From: Homalodisca vitripennis
Lineage: Eukaryota > Arthropoda > Insecta > Hemiptera > Cicadellidae
Length of the DNA: 64,000 bases
Direction of reading: 5' to 3'
NCBI RefSeq assembly: GCF_021130785.1
Contig: NC_060207.1
Coordinates: 8,759,501 to 8,823,500, forward strand
Shown here: positions 12,138 to 24,138 of the stretch, piece after piece
Layout: each line of letters begins with the position of its first letter
Position numbering within the stretch: position 1 is the stretch's first letter
Program-made: the position numbers and the translations under genes
The notes under the pieces: generated by a model
The model's database searches: none
The model's input: only the letters and a program-made list of their open reading frames with translations
Told to the model about the DNA's origin: nothing

Positions 12138-13475
12138 GATGGTGCTACATAGCTCCTTGATAAAACAAACCTGAAGCGCCCCACTTGTCCAGCGAGTGTC
12201 TGCAGTGTTGAGTATCGATCGCGTCTCTTCAGGGAGCAGATCACGCCGAAGCTTGACAGCTGGTTGCCTCAGATGGCTTATTTATTACCTATACTATTGT
12301 CTAGCGAGTGTTTAGAGTGTTTAGTATCGGTCGAGTCTCTTCAAGGAGCAGATCACGCCGGAGCTTGACAGCTGGTTGTCTCAGATGGTTTATTTATTAC
12401 CTATACTATTATCCAGCGAGTGTCTGCAGTGTTGAGTATCGATCGAGTCTCTTCAAGGAGCAGATCACGCCGGAGCTTGACAGCTGGTTGTCTCAGATGG
12501 TTTATTTATTACCTATACTATTATCCAGCGAGTGTCTGCAGTGTTGAGTATCGATCGTGTCTCTTCAGGGAGCAGATCACGCCGGGGATTGACAGCTGGT
12601 TGTCTCAGATGGTTTATTAATTACCTATACTATTGTCGAGCGAGCATTTGCAATGTTGAATATTGCTAGAATCTCTTCAGGGAGCAGGTCACGCCGGAGC
12701 TTGACAGCTGGTTTTCTCAGATTGCTTATTTATTACCTATACTATTGTCCAGCGAGTGTCTGCAGTGTTGAGTATCGATCGAGTCTCTTCAGGGAGCAGA
12801 TCACGCCGGGGATTGACAGCTGGTTGTCAGATGGCTTATTTATTACTTATACTAGCGAGTCTAGCGAGTGTCTGCAATGTTGAATATCGATCGTGTCTCT
12901 TCAGGGAGCAGATCACGCCGGGGATTGACAGCTGGTTGTCTCAGATGGTTTATTTATTACCTATACTATTGTCGAGCGAGCATCTGCAGTGTTGAATATT
13001 ACTAGAATCTATTCAAGGAGCAGATCACGCCGGAGCTTGACAGCTGGTTTTCTCAGATGGCTTATTTATTACTTATACTAGCGAGTCTAGCGAGTGTCTG
13101 CAATGTTGAGAATCTCTCTACTTGTACCTTTAAGTCTAGTCCAGCATATGGGGGAATACAGTTAACTCAAACAATGTCACTGCACAGAGCCTAAAGAATA
13201 TCATCTCACATGCACAAGGAGAGGTGAGACGCTTCAATAATTTTTGTTGTTAATTTGGTTTTGTTTTTGAGTTTTTTATTACATAGTTTGGTCTTTAATT
13301 TTTATATAACCTTATTCTTATATTATAAGATACTATCAGAACTGTATAGACTCAAACTTAAAACGTAGTGGTCTGTACTGTAACATTTAACTTGGAAAGA
13401 TCCCGATATTGTCTTATCCTGATAAAAAATCTCTTGAATTTTAATTTTAGGCGGTGTTGTAAAAAGGTATAAGTT
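12138..13475 (+). mobile_element. Long copy of the 112-bp-repeat element
   Basis: The block opens with AAAACAAACCTGAAGCGCCC and runs through an internal 112-bp repeat array. It then passes GTACCTTTAAGTCTAGTC and GGAATACAGTTAAC near 13120-13165 and ends with a segment at 13335-13475 that is the reverse complement of 5015-5150. Every part occurs in the same order in the inverted copy at 5012-5456. The final segment can be read as a short peptide-like frame in both copies (minus strand here; residues such as KLKFKRFF and QYRDLSK against KIKLKRCF and EYQALSK). This may be a relic of coding sequence or chance. No transposase is recognised. The family is undefined. Confidence 0.6.
12191..13110 (+). 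repeat. 112-bp internal tandem array, about 8 copies
   Basis: The landmark AGCGAGTGTCTGCAGTGTTG and its variants start at 12191, 12303, 12415, 12527, 12639, 12751, 12863, 12975 and 13089, a 112-bp period with a slight stretch at the last step. Each unit contains TCTCTTCAGGGAGCAGATCA, then GACAGCTGGTT and TTATTTATTACCTATACTA. Since 112 is not a multiple of three, the plus-strand open frames in this area shift from unit to unit and are not coding evidence. Units carry more substitutions than those in the 116-bp and 125-bp arrays, so the array is older or less homogenised. Confidence 0.93.
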
Positions 13476-13784
13476 TGGCACCTACAAATAACGTAGTATT
13501 TACTGAAAATAAACAATAAAATAAGAATTAAATATAAGTATATGTACAAATTAGTAATTATTTATTTATTTATGTTGAAACATTATAATAGTAGATAATT
13601 ATCAAATTAGAGGATTAAAAAAATATTCGAGACACATTTTTCTGCAGTAAAAGTAGTAGTTTTCATTTAATTTTAATTTCAATACGTATGACATTTTGTA
13701 AATTATATTACTAATTAATATCTATTACTATAATATAACTATTACTTAATATAACTATTACTATAATATCAGAAATTAAAAAAA
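13476..13784. other. Very AT-rich spacer
   Basis: A/T-dominated DNA with short TTTA and CTATTACTATAATAT repetitions near 13725-13770. No gene or element end is visible. Confidence 0.5.
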
Positions 13785-16700
13785 AACTCAGATTTAAACT
13801 GTAGACTCTCCTTGGTTCCTTTGATTCTCTTAGTAAGGCTGCAGTAGACGTTTACAGTCTACTTGCCTTTGGTGCCAATGCATTCCAACAACACTGATAT
13901 GCAAAGTGAAGACTGTCATTGTTTCCCTTATTTGTCGTAGTAAGGTCTAAGCTGCAGCACACGTTTACAATCCACTTGCCTTTTGTGGTATTACATTCTA
14001 GCAACAACACTGATATGCAAAGTGGAGACTGTCATTGTTTCCCTTATTTGTCGTAGTAAGGTCTAAGCTGCAGCACACGTTTACAATCCACTTGCCTTTT
14101 GTGGTATTACATTCTAGCAACAACACTGTGATATGCAAAGTGGAGACTGTCAATTGTTTCCCTTATTTGTCGTAGTAAGGTCTAAGCTGCAGCACACGTT
14201 TACAATCCACTTGCTTTTGTGGTATTATCATTCTAGCAACAACAACTGATATGCAAAGTGGGAGACTGTCATTGTTTCCCCTTATTTGTCGTAGTAAGGT
14301 CTAAGCTGCAGCACACGTTTACAATCCACTTGCCTTTTGTGGTATTACATTCTGCAACACAAAACACTGATATGCAAAGTGGGAGACTGTCATTGTTTCC
14401 CTTATTTGTCGTATAGTAAGGTCTAAGCTGCAGCACACGTTTTTACAATCCACTTGCCTTTTGTGGTATTACATTCTTAGCAAACAACACTTATATGCAA
14501 AGTGGACTGTTCATACTGTCATTGTTTCCCTTATTTGTCGTAGTAAGGTCTAAGCTGCAGCACACGTTTACAATCCACTTGCCTTTTGTGGTATTACATT
14601 CTAGCAACAACACTGATATGCAAAGTGGAGACTGTCCATTGTTTCCCTTATTTGTCGTAGTAAGGTCTAAGCTGCAGCACACGTTTACAATCCACTTGCC
14701 TTTTGTGGTATTACATTCTAGCAACAACACTGATATGCAAAGTGAAGACTGTCATTGTTTCCCTTATTTGTCGTGTAGTAAGTCTAAGCAGCAGCACACG
14801 TTTACAATCCACTTGCCTTTTGTGGTATTACATTCTAGCAACAACACTGATATGCAAAGTGGAGACTGTCATACTGACTGTCATTGTTTCCCTTATTTTG
14901 TCGTAGTAAGGTCTAAGCTGCAGCACACGTTTACAATCCACTTGCCTTTTGTGGGTATTACATTCTAGCAACAACACTGATATGCAAAGTGGAGACTGTC
15001 ATTGTTTCCTTATTGTCGTTAGTAAGGTCTAAGCTGCAGCACACGTTTACAATCCACTTGCCTTTTGTGGTGTATTACATTCTAGCAACAACACTGATAT
15101 GCAAAGTGGAGACTGTCATACTGTCATTGTTTCCCTTATTTGTCGTAGTAAGGTCTTAAGCTGCAGCACACGTTTACAATCCACTTGCCTTTTGTGGTAT
15201 TACATTCTAGCAACAACACTGATATGCAAAGTGGAGACTGTCATTGTTTCCCTTATTTGTCGTTAGTTAAGGTCTAAGCTGCAGCACACGTTTTACAATC
15301 CACTTGCCTTTTGTGGTATTACATTCTAGCAACAACACTGATATGCAAAGTGGAGACTGTCATTGTTTCCCTTATTTGTCGTAGTAAGGTCTAAGCTGGC
15401 AGCACACGTTTTACAATCCCCACTTGCCTTTTGTGGTATTACATTCTAGCAACAACACTGATATGCAAATTGGAAGGACTGTCATTGTTTCCTTATTTGT
15501 CGTAGTAAGGTCTAAGCTGCAGCACACGTTTACAATCCACTTGCCTTTTGTGTGGTATTACATTCTAGCAACAACACTGATATGCAAAGTGGAGACTGTC
15601 ATTGTTTCCCTTATATTGTCGTAGTAAGGTCTAAGCTGCAGCACACGTTTACAATCCACTTGCCTTTTGTGGTATTACATTCTAGCAACAACACTGATAT
15701 GCAAAGTGGAGACTGTCATACTGTCATTGTTTCCCTTATTTGTCGGTAGTAAGGTCTAAGCTGCAGCACACGTTTACAATCCACTTGCCTTTTGTGGTAT
15801 TACATTCTAGCAACAAATACTGATATGCAAAGTGGAGACTGTCATTGTTTCCCTTATTTGTCGTAGTAAGGTCTAAGCTGCAGCACACGTTTACAATCCA
15901 CTTGCCTTTTGTGGTATTACATTCTAGCAACAAACACTGATATGCAAAGTGAAGACTGTCATTGTTTCCCTTATTTGTCGTTAGTAAGGTCTAAGCTGCA
16001 GCACACGTTTACAATCCACTTGCCTTTTGTGGGTATTACATTCTAGCAACAACACTTATATGCAAAGTGGAGACTGTCATACTGTCATTGTTTCCCTTAT
16101 TTGTCGTAGTAAGGTCTAAGCTGCAGCACACGTTTACAATCCACTTGCCTTTTGTGGTATTACATTCTAGCAACAACACTGATATGCAAAGTGGAGACTG
16201 TCATTGTTTCCCTTATTTGTCGTAGTAGTAAGGTCCTAAGCTGCAGCAACACGTTTACAATCCACTTGCCTTTTGTGGTATTACATTCTAGCAACAAACT
16301 GATATGCAAAGTGGAGACTGTCATTGTTTCCCTTATTTGTCGTATTAGTAAGGTCTAAGCTGCAGCACACGTTTACAATCCACTTGCCTTTTGTGGTATT
16401 ACATTCTTAGCAACAACACTGATATGCAAAGTGGAGACTGTCATTGTTTCCCTTATTTGTCGTAGTAAGGTCTAAGCTGACTGCACACGTTTACAATCCA
16501 CTTGCCTTTTGTGGTATTACATTCTAGCAACAACACTGATATGCAAATGTGAAGACTGTCATTGTTTCCCTTATTTGTCGTAGTAAGGTCTAAGCTGCAG
16601 CACACGTTTTACAATCCACTTGCCTTTTGGATTTTACACTGATTATGCAAAGTGAGCCTTACAATGTGTATTACAATCCATGTATTCTGCAAAGTGGTAC

Positions 16701-16995
16701 TGTCATATTTGTCGATAGTAAGTCGGCCAGCACACGTTTTATTTGTCTAGTAGTAAGGTCGAAGCTGCAGCACACTAAGGTCAAGTGCAGCACACGTTTA
16801 CAATCCACTTGCCTTTTGTGGTATTACATTCTAGCAACAACACTGATATGCAAAGTGAAGACTGTCATTGTTTCCTCTGGTTCTCTTAGTATAGTTTAGG
16901 CTGCAGCAGACGTTTACAATCAGCTTGTAATTTCTTATATAAAATTTTAGCAACACTGGTATGTAAAGTGGAAACTTTGTTTCCTTAAAATTTCG
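13785..16995. repeat. 116-bp satellite array, about 27 copies, paralogous to the 113-bp array
   Basis: Units read GTCTAAGCTGCAGCACACG, then TTTACAATCCACTTGCC, TTTTGTGGTATTACATTCTA and CACTGATATGCAAAGTGGAG, starting near 13945, 14061 and onward at about 116 bp. Edge units (13785-13900 and 16870-16995) are diverged and resemble the edge units of 8117-10650. Between about 14100 and 16800 the units are nearly free of substitutions yet carry many one- or two-base insertions and deletions at varying places, and an extra 8-bp ACTGTCAT duplication in several units. A scrambled part at 16620-16800 has truncated units. The open frames across the array are by-products of the repeat. Confidence 0.93.
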
Positions 16996-17541
16996 TAGTG
17001 AGGTATTGATTGTAACAGGCGGTTACATTTCAATTGCTATTTTTGATATACCATTCTAGAAAAAATCATCTTAACTAATAAGACACTTCTTGACTTTCAC
17101 TTTTGGATTTTCTTGTCACTTCGTTTTACTGCAAAAGTTGCTTACAGAAATTGCGTTGTTAATTAATATCTTGTATGTATACAAATTCGGTTTTATTAAT
17201 TTTAGAAGTATACAAAATAATTTTAGTTAGGATTTTAACTTTTTTAAATGTATTTCATAACTTTAAATTGTAATAAGCAAATAGAATAAAGTAAATTTGA
17301 AAATGTTTGTCTTTATATGAAATGTATACCTAATCAGTATCGTATCCTGCATTCTTAAACAATGAGAATGCTTCCCTAATTAGTTTAATCGGCTCTTTTA
17401 TTCGTTCCACTTTGTATCTGCAGAATTATTAATTCCGCTGTGTAATGGACATATACGTCTGAAGGCAGGACCTATCGTGGGTTTATATTGCTCTTACTTC
17501 CGTTTATTCCTTCATCAGACAAATACATCCTCCACATTGCC
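16996..17541 (+). repeat. 3' flank of the second array, paralogous to 10651-11170
   Basis: It aligns in order with 10651-11170: AAGACACTTCTTGACTTTCA, CTTCGTTTTACTGCAA, CTAATTAGTTTAATCGGCTC, CACTTTGTATCTGCAGAATT, ATATACGTCTGA, and an end at TCCTCCACATTGCC. Identity is clearly below that expected of a recent duplication, with several indels in the middle. The arrays have therefore evolved separately for some time. Confidence 0.8.
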
Positions 17542-17904
17542 GGTGGCGATAGTGTTGAATACTTTACAGGCACATATTACAAGTTTGTTCGATAAGTTTT
17601 TGATTTAGATTATTGAATTTATCCCTAGATGTAAAAATTTGTCGCTAGCACCAACTGTAGTACCACAATAAACTACCGATTTTGCATAGTCATTTGCATT
17701 AAAATACTAATCAAGCTCTGAACACGTCATTTAGCAATTGTTTGCCTGAATGTATTCTGTACAATACAACGATAATCGAATGATTTGAAAGTAATAGTAT
17801 TTTTACTTCAATATTTAAATTATATTATCGTAACGTCTTCTCTTACAGTTCTCATCGCCATGCATTTATATACGATATGTAAATGCTAGTGGGTGGATAT
17901 TTAT

Positions 17905-18030
17905 AAATAGTACGATTTTTCTGGTTATTTGCCATCGTTCAGTGATACAACAAATCAGTAGCACTACGTTTCGAGATCTGAGATATTTATTTGGTGAATA
18001 AATAACCTAAAACATAATTAAATCTATGTG
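17905..18030 (-). mobile_element. Dispersed retroelement-like 3' fragment, copy 1
   Basis: It shares CACTACGTTTCGAGATCTG, the preceding AATCAGTA and the following AATAACCTAA/ACATAATTA with 50195-50345. On the minus strand the core reads as CAGATCTCGAAACGTAGTG, preceded in the other copy by CCTGAAGAAG. A phrase of this style is common at 3' ends of Penelope-like and some L2/CR1-like retroelements. The class is a guess. That this is a repeat is seen directly. Confidence 0.5.
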
Positions 18031-20090
18031 AAGATTTACAAATCACAGCATTGTGACACGCATATCGTACTAACCAAAACAGCCATGCTAGCATTAAAAA
18101 TATGCACTTAATAACAACAAAGCACAACAAAAATTATTAAAACTGAATGGCAGAACATGAGTCAAATAGGTCTTATTTTAATTACTATTAAATGTAGAGT
18201 AAAAATAAAACTTTAAACACTTCTGTAGAAATGTTGTGATTGTTTAGCAAGGTGTATTCCAAATTTTGAAATGTACAATATACCAAATATATTGTAAATT
18301 AATTGTTTAATGTTTGATATTGACGATGGATAATTTGTAATCATAAAGAATTTTATACATTTCTAATTTTTATGTTACAAAAATAGACCATTGAGTATAT
18401 TATTTTTCAGTTGCTATCCATGATTTCACTGCTTCTCATTTTCAAAACTGTTTAATATTTTTGTATACTAACATATAAAAACAGTCGTAACATTGTAAAA
18501 GCTAATGACGAACAACTAATTATGAATTTTAACTTAATATTTCAAAATAACAGCCACTCCGATAACAGTTTACTTAAGATTTTACTTATTGGTTAAAGAG
18601 TACATTGATTGCAATGTGTAAAAAATAATAACGAGCATGCAAACGAGGAACACCTGCTGTCACATGTTTCGACAACGATGGATGCACCACACCACGTGCA
18701 AGATGTGCATGAAAATTATGCGTTAAACTATCTCGTAAATCTACCAGCATGGATACTTGTACAAGAATATTCAAACATACTTTTTGTTTCTGGATTGTTC
18801 AATGATATTTCCCTGGAGTGTGCCGTGGACAGGCGCATTTGTTGTAAATATATTAAGGCTCGGCTGTGATAAAATAACATATCCCCATAAGAACAATGTT
18901 AATCCTCATAAGATTTACGCTCTTATTTTTATCGTAGATTCATGAGAGATCATTTTAATGATATAATGAACGCTTTAAATTTTTTTGTAAAGTGTAAATT
19001 TTATGAACGATCAAGTAAATAACAATTTGAAATTTTGTTCTGAAAACACATGAAAATATAGAAAAAACTAAAAAGTGTTTTGATACGTATTAATTATACC
19101 TATAAAATGACTCACCTCCATAGGTCTACGATTGCAGATAAGGGCGTCTAGCTATAAAAGATTTTAACATTGTTCTTATCAAGGTAACTTTATTACACCT
19201 AGCTTAAGAAAAATTCTTATATAGTTTACATTTAATATTACATCTAAGATTTTGAAACCATTACTTTCAAGACGTGAAGAGTTATGGGTAATCAATATGA
19301 TTAAATATATCAAATTTAATCGCTTTGTCTCAAACTGTTTCCAAATATAAATATTTTTGTAAAGTCAGACATTTACGCTATATTGAGAAATTATTTATGT
19401 TTTCCCCGTTCAACCAATTTTTGAAATATTTGTCGGCCGTTAAGAAACATCCTGAATCACATAAAATCCAGAAATAAGTTTAAAGGAAGCTAATAAGTAC
19501 AAAACCACCTTTGATCCATTACTTTGAGTTAGTTGTACCCTCACGTGGATCAGCGTATAGTTTAAGAAAACATTGGTTGTAATTTAATTAATTGTGACAG
19601 TACAGTAAATATAAGTTAAAGTTAAGCTCGTAAAAACAGGACGACATATGTTAGTTAAATAACACAATTAATTATAACTGTTCATGTAGGAATCTCCTTC
19701 CTAATTCACCAAACATTACTAAATAATAGATTACATCTAGAGTTAATTAGTTAATTTTATTTTTTGAGATTTCTAAAAAGGAAATTGAGTACATAAGTAA
19801 GTAGTAGGAGGCCTAAGTAACACATATTTCAGGAAATTAGTCAGTAAGAGCTTTGTTAATGAGAACCTGAAAGCTACTTAGTGGAGCAAGAAGTCGATAG
19901 TGAAATAAAAGGCGAGACATCCCCAGAGTCTGTCATTACAGAGCAATATTCTTTGCAATATTTTGTCGGTCTTTGGACTTTTGCTATGTAATTTCAAACT
20001 TTATGTTGAAAAGTTATGTTATATGCTAGATAACATAATTCAGTTACAGCTTAAAGGCCTTGAATTGATACTACCAACTTCACAACCATA
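18031..20090. other. No recognisable gene
   Basis: AT-rich DNA. Overlapping frames near 18586-18945 on both strands are short and match nothing I know. No tandem structure is visible. Confidence 0.5.
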
Positions 20091-20145
20091 TAGGTTGCTA
20101 GTTGTTACCCGCGGCTTTTGCTGTGTCATGATATGGTTATCCTAG
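20091..20145 (-). mobile_element. Helitron-like 3' terminus (minus strand)
   Basis: On the minus strand this reads AAAAGCCGCGGGTAACAACT and ends in CTAG (20098-20101). A GC-rich GCCGCGGG element just before a CTAG end is the usual style of Helitron 3' termini in insects. The matching 5' end (TC) was not located, so the extent to the right is unknown. Confidence 0.45.
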
Positions 20146-20814
20146 TATTATAAGTCGTAGCCATTTGGAATAGTGGAGTCATGAAACATACTAAATTCCA
20201 AATTTAAATTTCAGTTAATTTGAACCCTGAAGTTGGAAGAGAGTATAAGCTGTGCTCCGAGTACATTTCAGAGATAGCATTAATGCATAAACAAAGTGTT
20301 ATGATGTTTATGTTATTATCGAAGGATATTTTAGTACGGAGAAACAAATTGCTAAAATCATATTGAAACCGTATAGATTTAGTCTTACATAGAATTTAAA
20401 ATTATTAAGGATAAGGTTTCTCATTTAGTAATTATTTGATTATTTCATTTAAGTGTAATATCCAATATCAAACCTCTTGGAAATGATTTCAAACAAAAAG
20501 ATCCAAAAGTGGTGTGGCAAATCAAGAATTACATATTACTTCATTGTGTTTACAATTACAAAGTATTAAAAAAAACGTGTTTTATGTGGCGTCCATTATA
20601 TATTGCGGATAATGTGGTAAAAAGAACATAATGAAGACATAAATAAATAACTAAATAAATAAATAACATAAATAAATCTTTTCAAATAATGTCAGCGTGT
20701 CAGAACTATAAGGCCAATTTTTTTAATGCACAACTAGCATAGGCTATATGAAAAATCATACGAGAATTTTAAAAAGTGTGTTAATTTTACTAACGCTCAG
20801 CTTAAAATTCCAAG
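20146..20814. other. No recognisable gene; AAAT-rich tract
   Basis: AT-rich DNA with a simple AAATAAATAACTAAATAAAT tract at about 20640-20680. The plus-strand frame that starts at 20748 runs into the following minisatellite and is a product of it. Confidence 0.5.
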
Positions 20815-21115
20815 CAACCGTAAGAATTACTTCTCGTGTCAGTTTATCCATACGTCATCACCGTAAGATTACTTCTCGTATCAGTTTATCCATACGTCAT
20901 CACCGTAAGATTACTTCTCATATCAGTTTATCCATACGTCATCACCGTAAGATTACATCTCGTATCAGTTTATCCATACGTCATCACCGTAAGAATTACT
21001 TCTCGTATCAGTTTATCCATACGTCATCACCGTAAGAATTACTTCTCGTATCAGTTTATCCATACGTCATCACCGTAAGATTACTTCTCGTATCAGTTTA
21101 TCCATACGTCATCAT
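20815..21115 (+). repeat. 42/43-bp minisatellite, 7 copies
   Basis: The unit reads CGTAAGATTACTTCTCGTAT followed by CAGTTTATCCATACGTCATC and AC, repeated seven times. Units with GTAAGAATTAC have 43 bp and those with GTAAGATTAC have 42 bp. Since 42 is a multiple of three, the array keeps two plus-strand frames open and yields an artificial 14-residue repeat ending in SLSIRHHRK. The frame changes at each 43-bp unit, so it is unlikely to be coding. Confidence 0.93.
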
Positions 21116-23005
21116 CTTCTATTCGCCCATCACTACCAAAGATTATTGACATAAGTGATGGTCATGAAGGTGGAAACCATTTAAAAACATTTAATTTCTA
21201 AATTTTACGTCTTACGGATTGGACTGAAACAGTGAAAATTAATGTTTTAAACAATGTAAATAATTATGTGGAATTTACCATCTCTTTAGGGGTTTTTATA
21301 TTAGTAAATAACTAATATGACTGCCGATATTGGGTTTTAGAAGTAAACGAAAAATAAATATAAAACGCATAAAACGCTTTCTAAGATGTTCCAAAACCCC
21401 ATAGGATTAATATAAAAAATAAGGAACTAAAACCTTTTTGAAACATTAATAATTTGGTAGATACGTGCTTTCGGATACCTATTTAAAGCTAACAAATACT
21501 TATTGGTGTGTTTCAAAGAAATCTTCGGTTAATAAAGGAGTATTGCATATAACATTAAAACTAAATTAAATATAGTGTTTGTATATAACCAACAGCTGCT
21601 ATTTGAATAACTACATTCTGTACACCATATAATCGTATAAGATTTGTATTATATATAATATATTACGTCTATAACATTTCTTATATGAAGTATATCAACT
21701 TAGAATGAAATTGAAAGAGATAAAATGATTACTGACTACATATTTTAATTACGTAGTTTTGTGTAGACGAAAACAACAATAAATCTGTTACATTATTATT
21801 GCTATTACTAAAGAAGAATAATTACATATTTGTAAAGTAATATTTTACAGATAATAGTACTATTATATGTTATTTTATTTGTGACAATCTTTGCAGAAGA
21901 AGATGTTAACGTTCTGCTTTGACATAAGTACAAACTTTATCTCGCATGAAAGTCGTAAATATACTAAACGTAGCCTGCAAACCTAACAACGTTGTTTTAT
22001 TTTATTAAACGAGAATTCACGACCTTCTAAACTACATGAAATGTTTTTAACTTAATTTTAATCCAATTACATTAGTGCTGTTTTGTTTGTATGCACAATA
22101 AATAAAACATTCTTATACCGGGGTTTTCAAGTGACATTTACAATAACAACTGGATCAAACACGGTGTAAATTTTTTACAACGCAGTGAATTTATTATTAA
22201 TAATAGACCTATTAGTACATGTATATGTATAAAACCTGAAATCTATATCCACGAAAGCCAGATAAATAGATTTTTTGCTGACATACCACGAAATCTAAGA
22301 AACTGCAGAATGAAAATCTCATATAACATCCTCGATATTTTAAATGAAATTTTGTGATACAGATTTTTTTAAACGTTCTAATTACTAGTAGAGTCCCACA
22401 TGAGATAGATTGGAGACAAGCTGGGTTGAATGTTTTCATAACGAATGATGAGATCTCGTTGACAGCTACAATTTTGTTTACTAATCTTATTATAAATATT
22501 GGATACCGATGTTTAAATATTGATTGACATTTGATTAATCGTTATTTTCAAAAAATAATTATTTTAGTAGTGCTTGATAATATCATAAGAGACCTATGAT
22601 TACGGGCTTGGTTTAGTGAGGAGAGTTAGGGTGATTTCTAATGGCTATCACAGATTTTAGCGATGTTGGAAACAGGTCTACAACAATGTAATGGTTCCTG
22701 CCAATACTACGGTTGGATCCATTATAAGGTAAGCCGTAACTGGCCATTAGTAGCAAAAAACAGTATTAAGAAGTGCAATGGGTTTTCTTTTTGGTAAATA
22801 CTTCATTGATTAAGTACTTTTAGTCACATCCTCCTAGAAACATCTTTTGAAGAGAGTATGAATTGAATATTTGGAGTGTTTTACGAGGAATTATAAACAT
22901 TTTTCTAGAATTTAAGTGGAAAGGGGCTCAGAAATATATCTCAAGATAAAGAGATGAGTTTTTCAATTATGCATATGAACGATGAATGGAGGAAATGCCA
23001 TGCTT
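21116..23005. other. No recognisable gene
   Basis: AT-rich DNA. Frames such as 22212-22439 (minus) have no family resemblance. No repeat copies were recognised. Confidence 0.5.
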
Positions 23006-23235
23006 ATTAATGACTGAGCGTTAGTGAAGCCTGTAACTTGAAGAAAAAGTCCAATTCTCCCTGTATTTCAACACTGTATCTCAACAATGAACAGGCGTTA
23101 TATTTTACATGAAGCTTAATATTTATTTGAGTGGCATGAAGTGTTATGATGTAACTTAATGGGATTTGACTGAGCGTTAGCGAACATTTGTACAGTGGTC
23201 TCATTGATAAACATAATGGGAACGTGAAAATCATA
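23006..23235 (+). repeat. Dispersed GAGCGTTAGCGAA family, copy A
   Basis: The motif GACTGAGCGTTAGTGAAGCC at about 23011 and GACTGAGCGTTAGCGAA at about 23167 are some 154 bp apart. Between them are ATGAAGCTTAAT and the GGCATGAAG region also seen in the copy at 40298. The paired-motif layout recurs at 40298-40535 and inverted at 61497-61680. Confidence 0.65.
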
Positions 23236-24138
23236 GTTTTAAACTAATTCAGTACCATATATCATGTGAAATTTTAACACGTTTAAATAGATTTAAAATT
23301 GTGAATGCATCAACAGCGAAGTTACGGGAAACATAGTTTGGCGTACTCAAACCTTATAATAAGAGAAATACAAGAAGTGTATATTGTATAAACCGTTTTG
23401 TTTACCAGAAACGAAATAAATTGTCTTGCTATTCATAAATATATTTCGATTTCACTGAAAGTTTGGGTTTACAATTAGGTCTTTTTACTATACTAGAGTA
23501 AATGTTAATTAATTTTTAATACATTTTGTAGTAAAAATCGTAAACATTCATCACATAATAATTGGTCAATATAATATTATTTTTATTAACTTTATAGGAT
23601 ATTATGTTTTATTATATTTTTTATCTGTTGCCACTTTCTCTTTATTTTTAGTAAAGTAAATATTTACTCAACCGTGGGAGTGTCACTCTCTGTGTTTGTG
23701 CAAACAGGATGTTAGGAAATATTAATTAAAATGATAAACTGTAGCTCAGACCTCCATATGATGGTTTAATGTAAATTAATTTTATCGTCTTTTAGTTTCG
23801 AAAGGAAGGACGTAATAACACGAAAGTCAGTGTGAGATCGGCGAAGCACTGCCCCACTCTGTTAGTTTGCTATCTCTCCCAAGTGCGAGCAGTGTCATCA
23901 GTCTTTGTCAAAGCCTTCCGTAGCTGAACATTCCAGCTGTCTCCTAATGTCACCTTTCCTTTCTCACACTTTCCAAATCCATTCCATTGTAATTTGTAAC
24001 TACAAATCAGTTTATCCTTTTTTGCAATTTGCTAAAGGTAAACAGAAAACCCATTTGAACAATTTAATGTACCACAAATTATTCTTATTTAATTCATGAA
24101 GATAAAACGGGATAGGCGTATTACGAGTGTATGTGTAA
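23236..24138. other. No recognisable gene
   Basis: AT-rich, with a somewhat more balanced patch at about 23815-23960 (AGATCGGCGAAGCACTGCCC and onward). It lacks a supportable frame or promoter. It could be an untranslated exon, but nothing proves it. Confidence 0.45.

Noticed and set aside
12308..12995. Series of plus-strand frames with CLQC/VEYRS repeats
   Set aside because: They are produced by the 112-bp repeat, which changes frame at each unit.
14495..14968. 157-codon open frame, the longest in the window
   Set aside because: It lies wholly inside the 116-bp satellite and owes its length to repeated units and private indels. The product simply repeats HTFTIHLPFVVLHSSNNTDM-like text.
20748..21035. 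95-codon frame with a 14-residue repeat
   Set aside because: The 42-bp minisatellite keeps frames open by arithmetic. 43-bp units shift the frame, and no signal or domain supports a protein.
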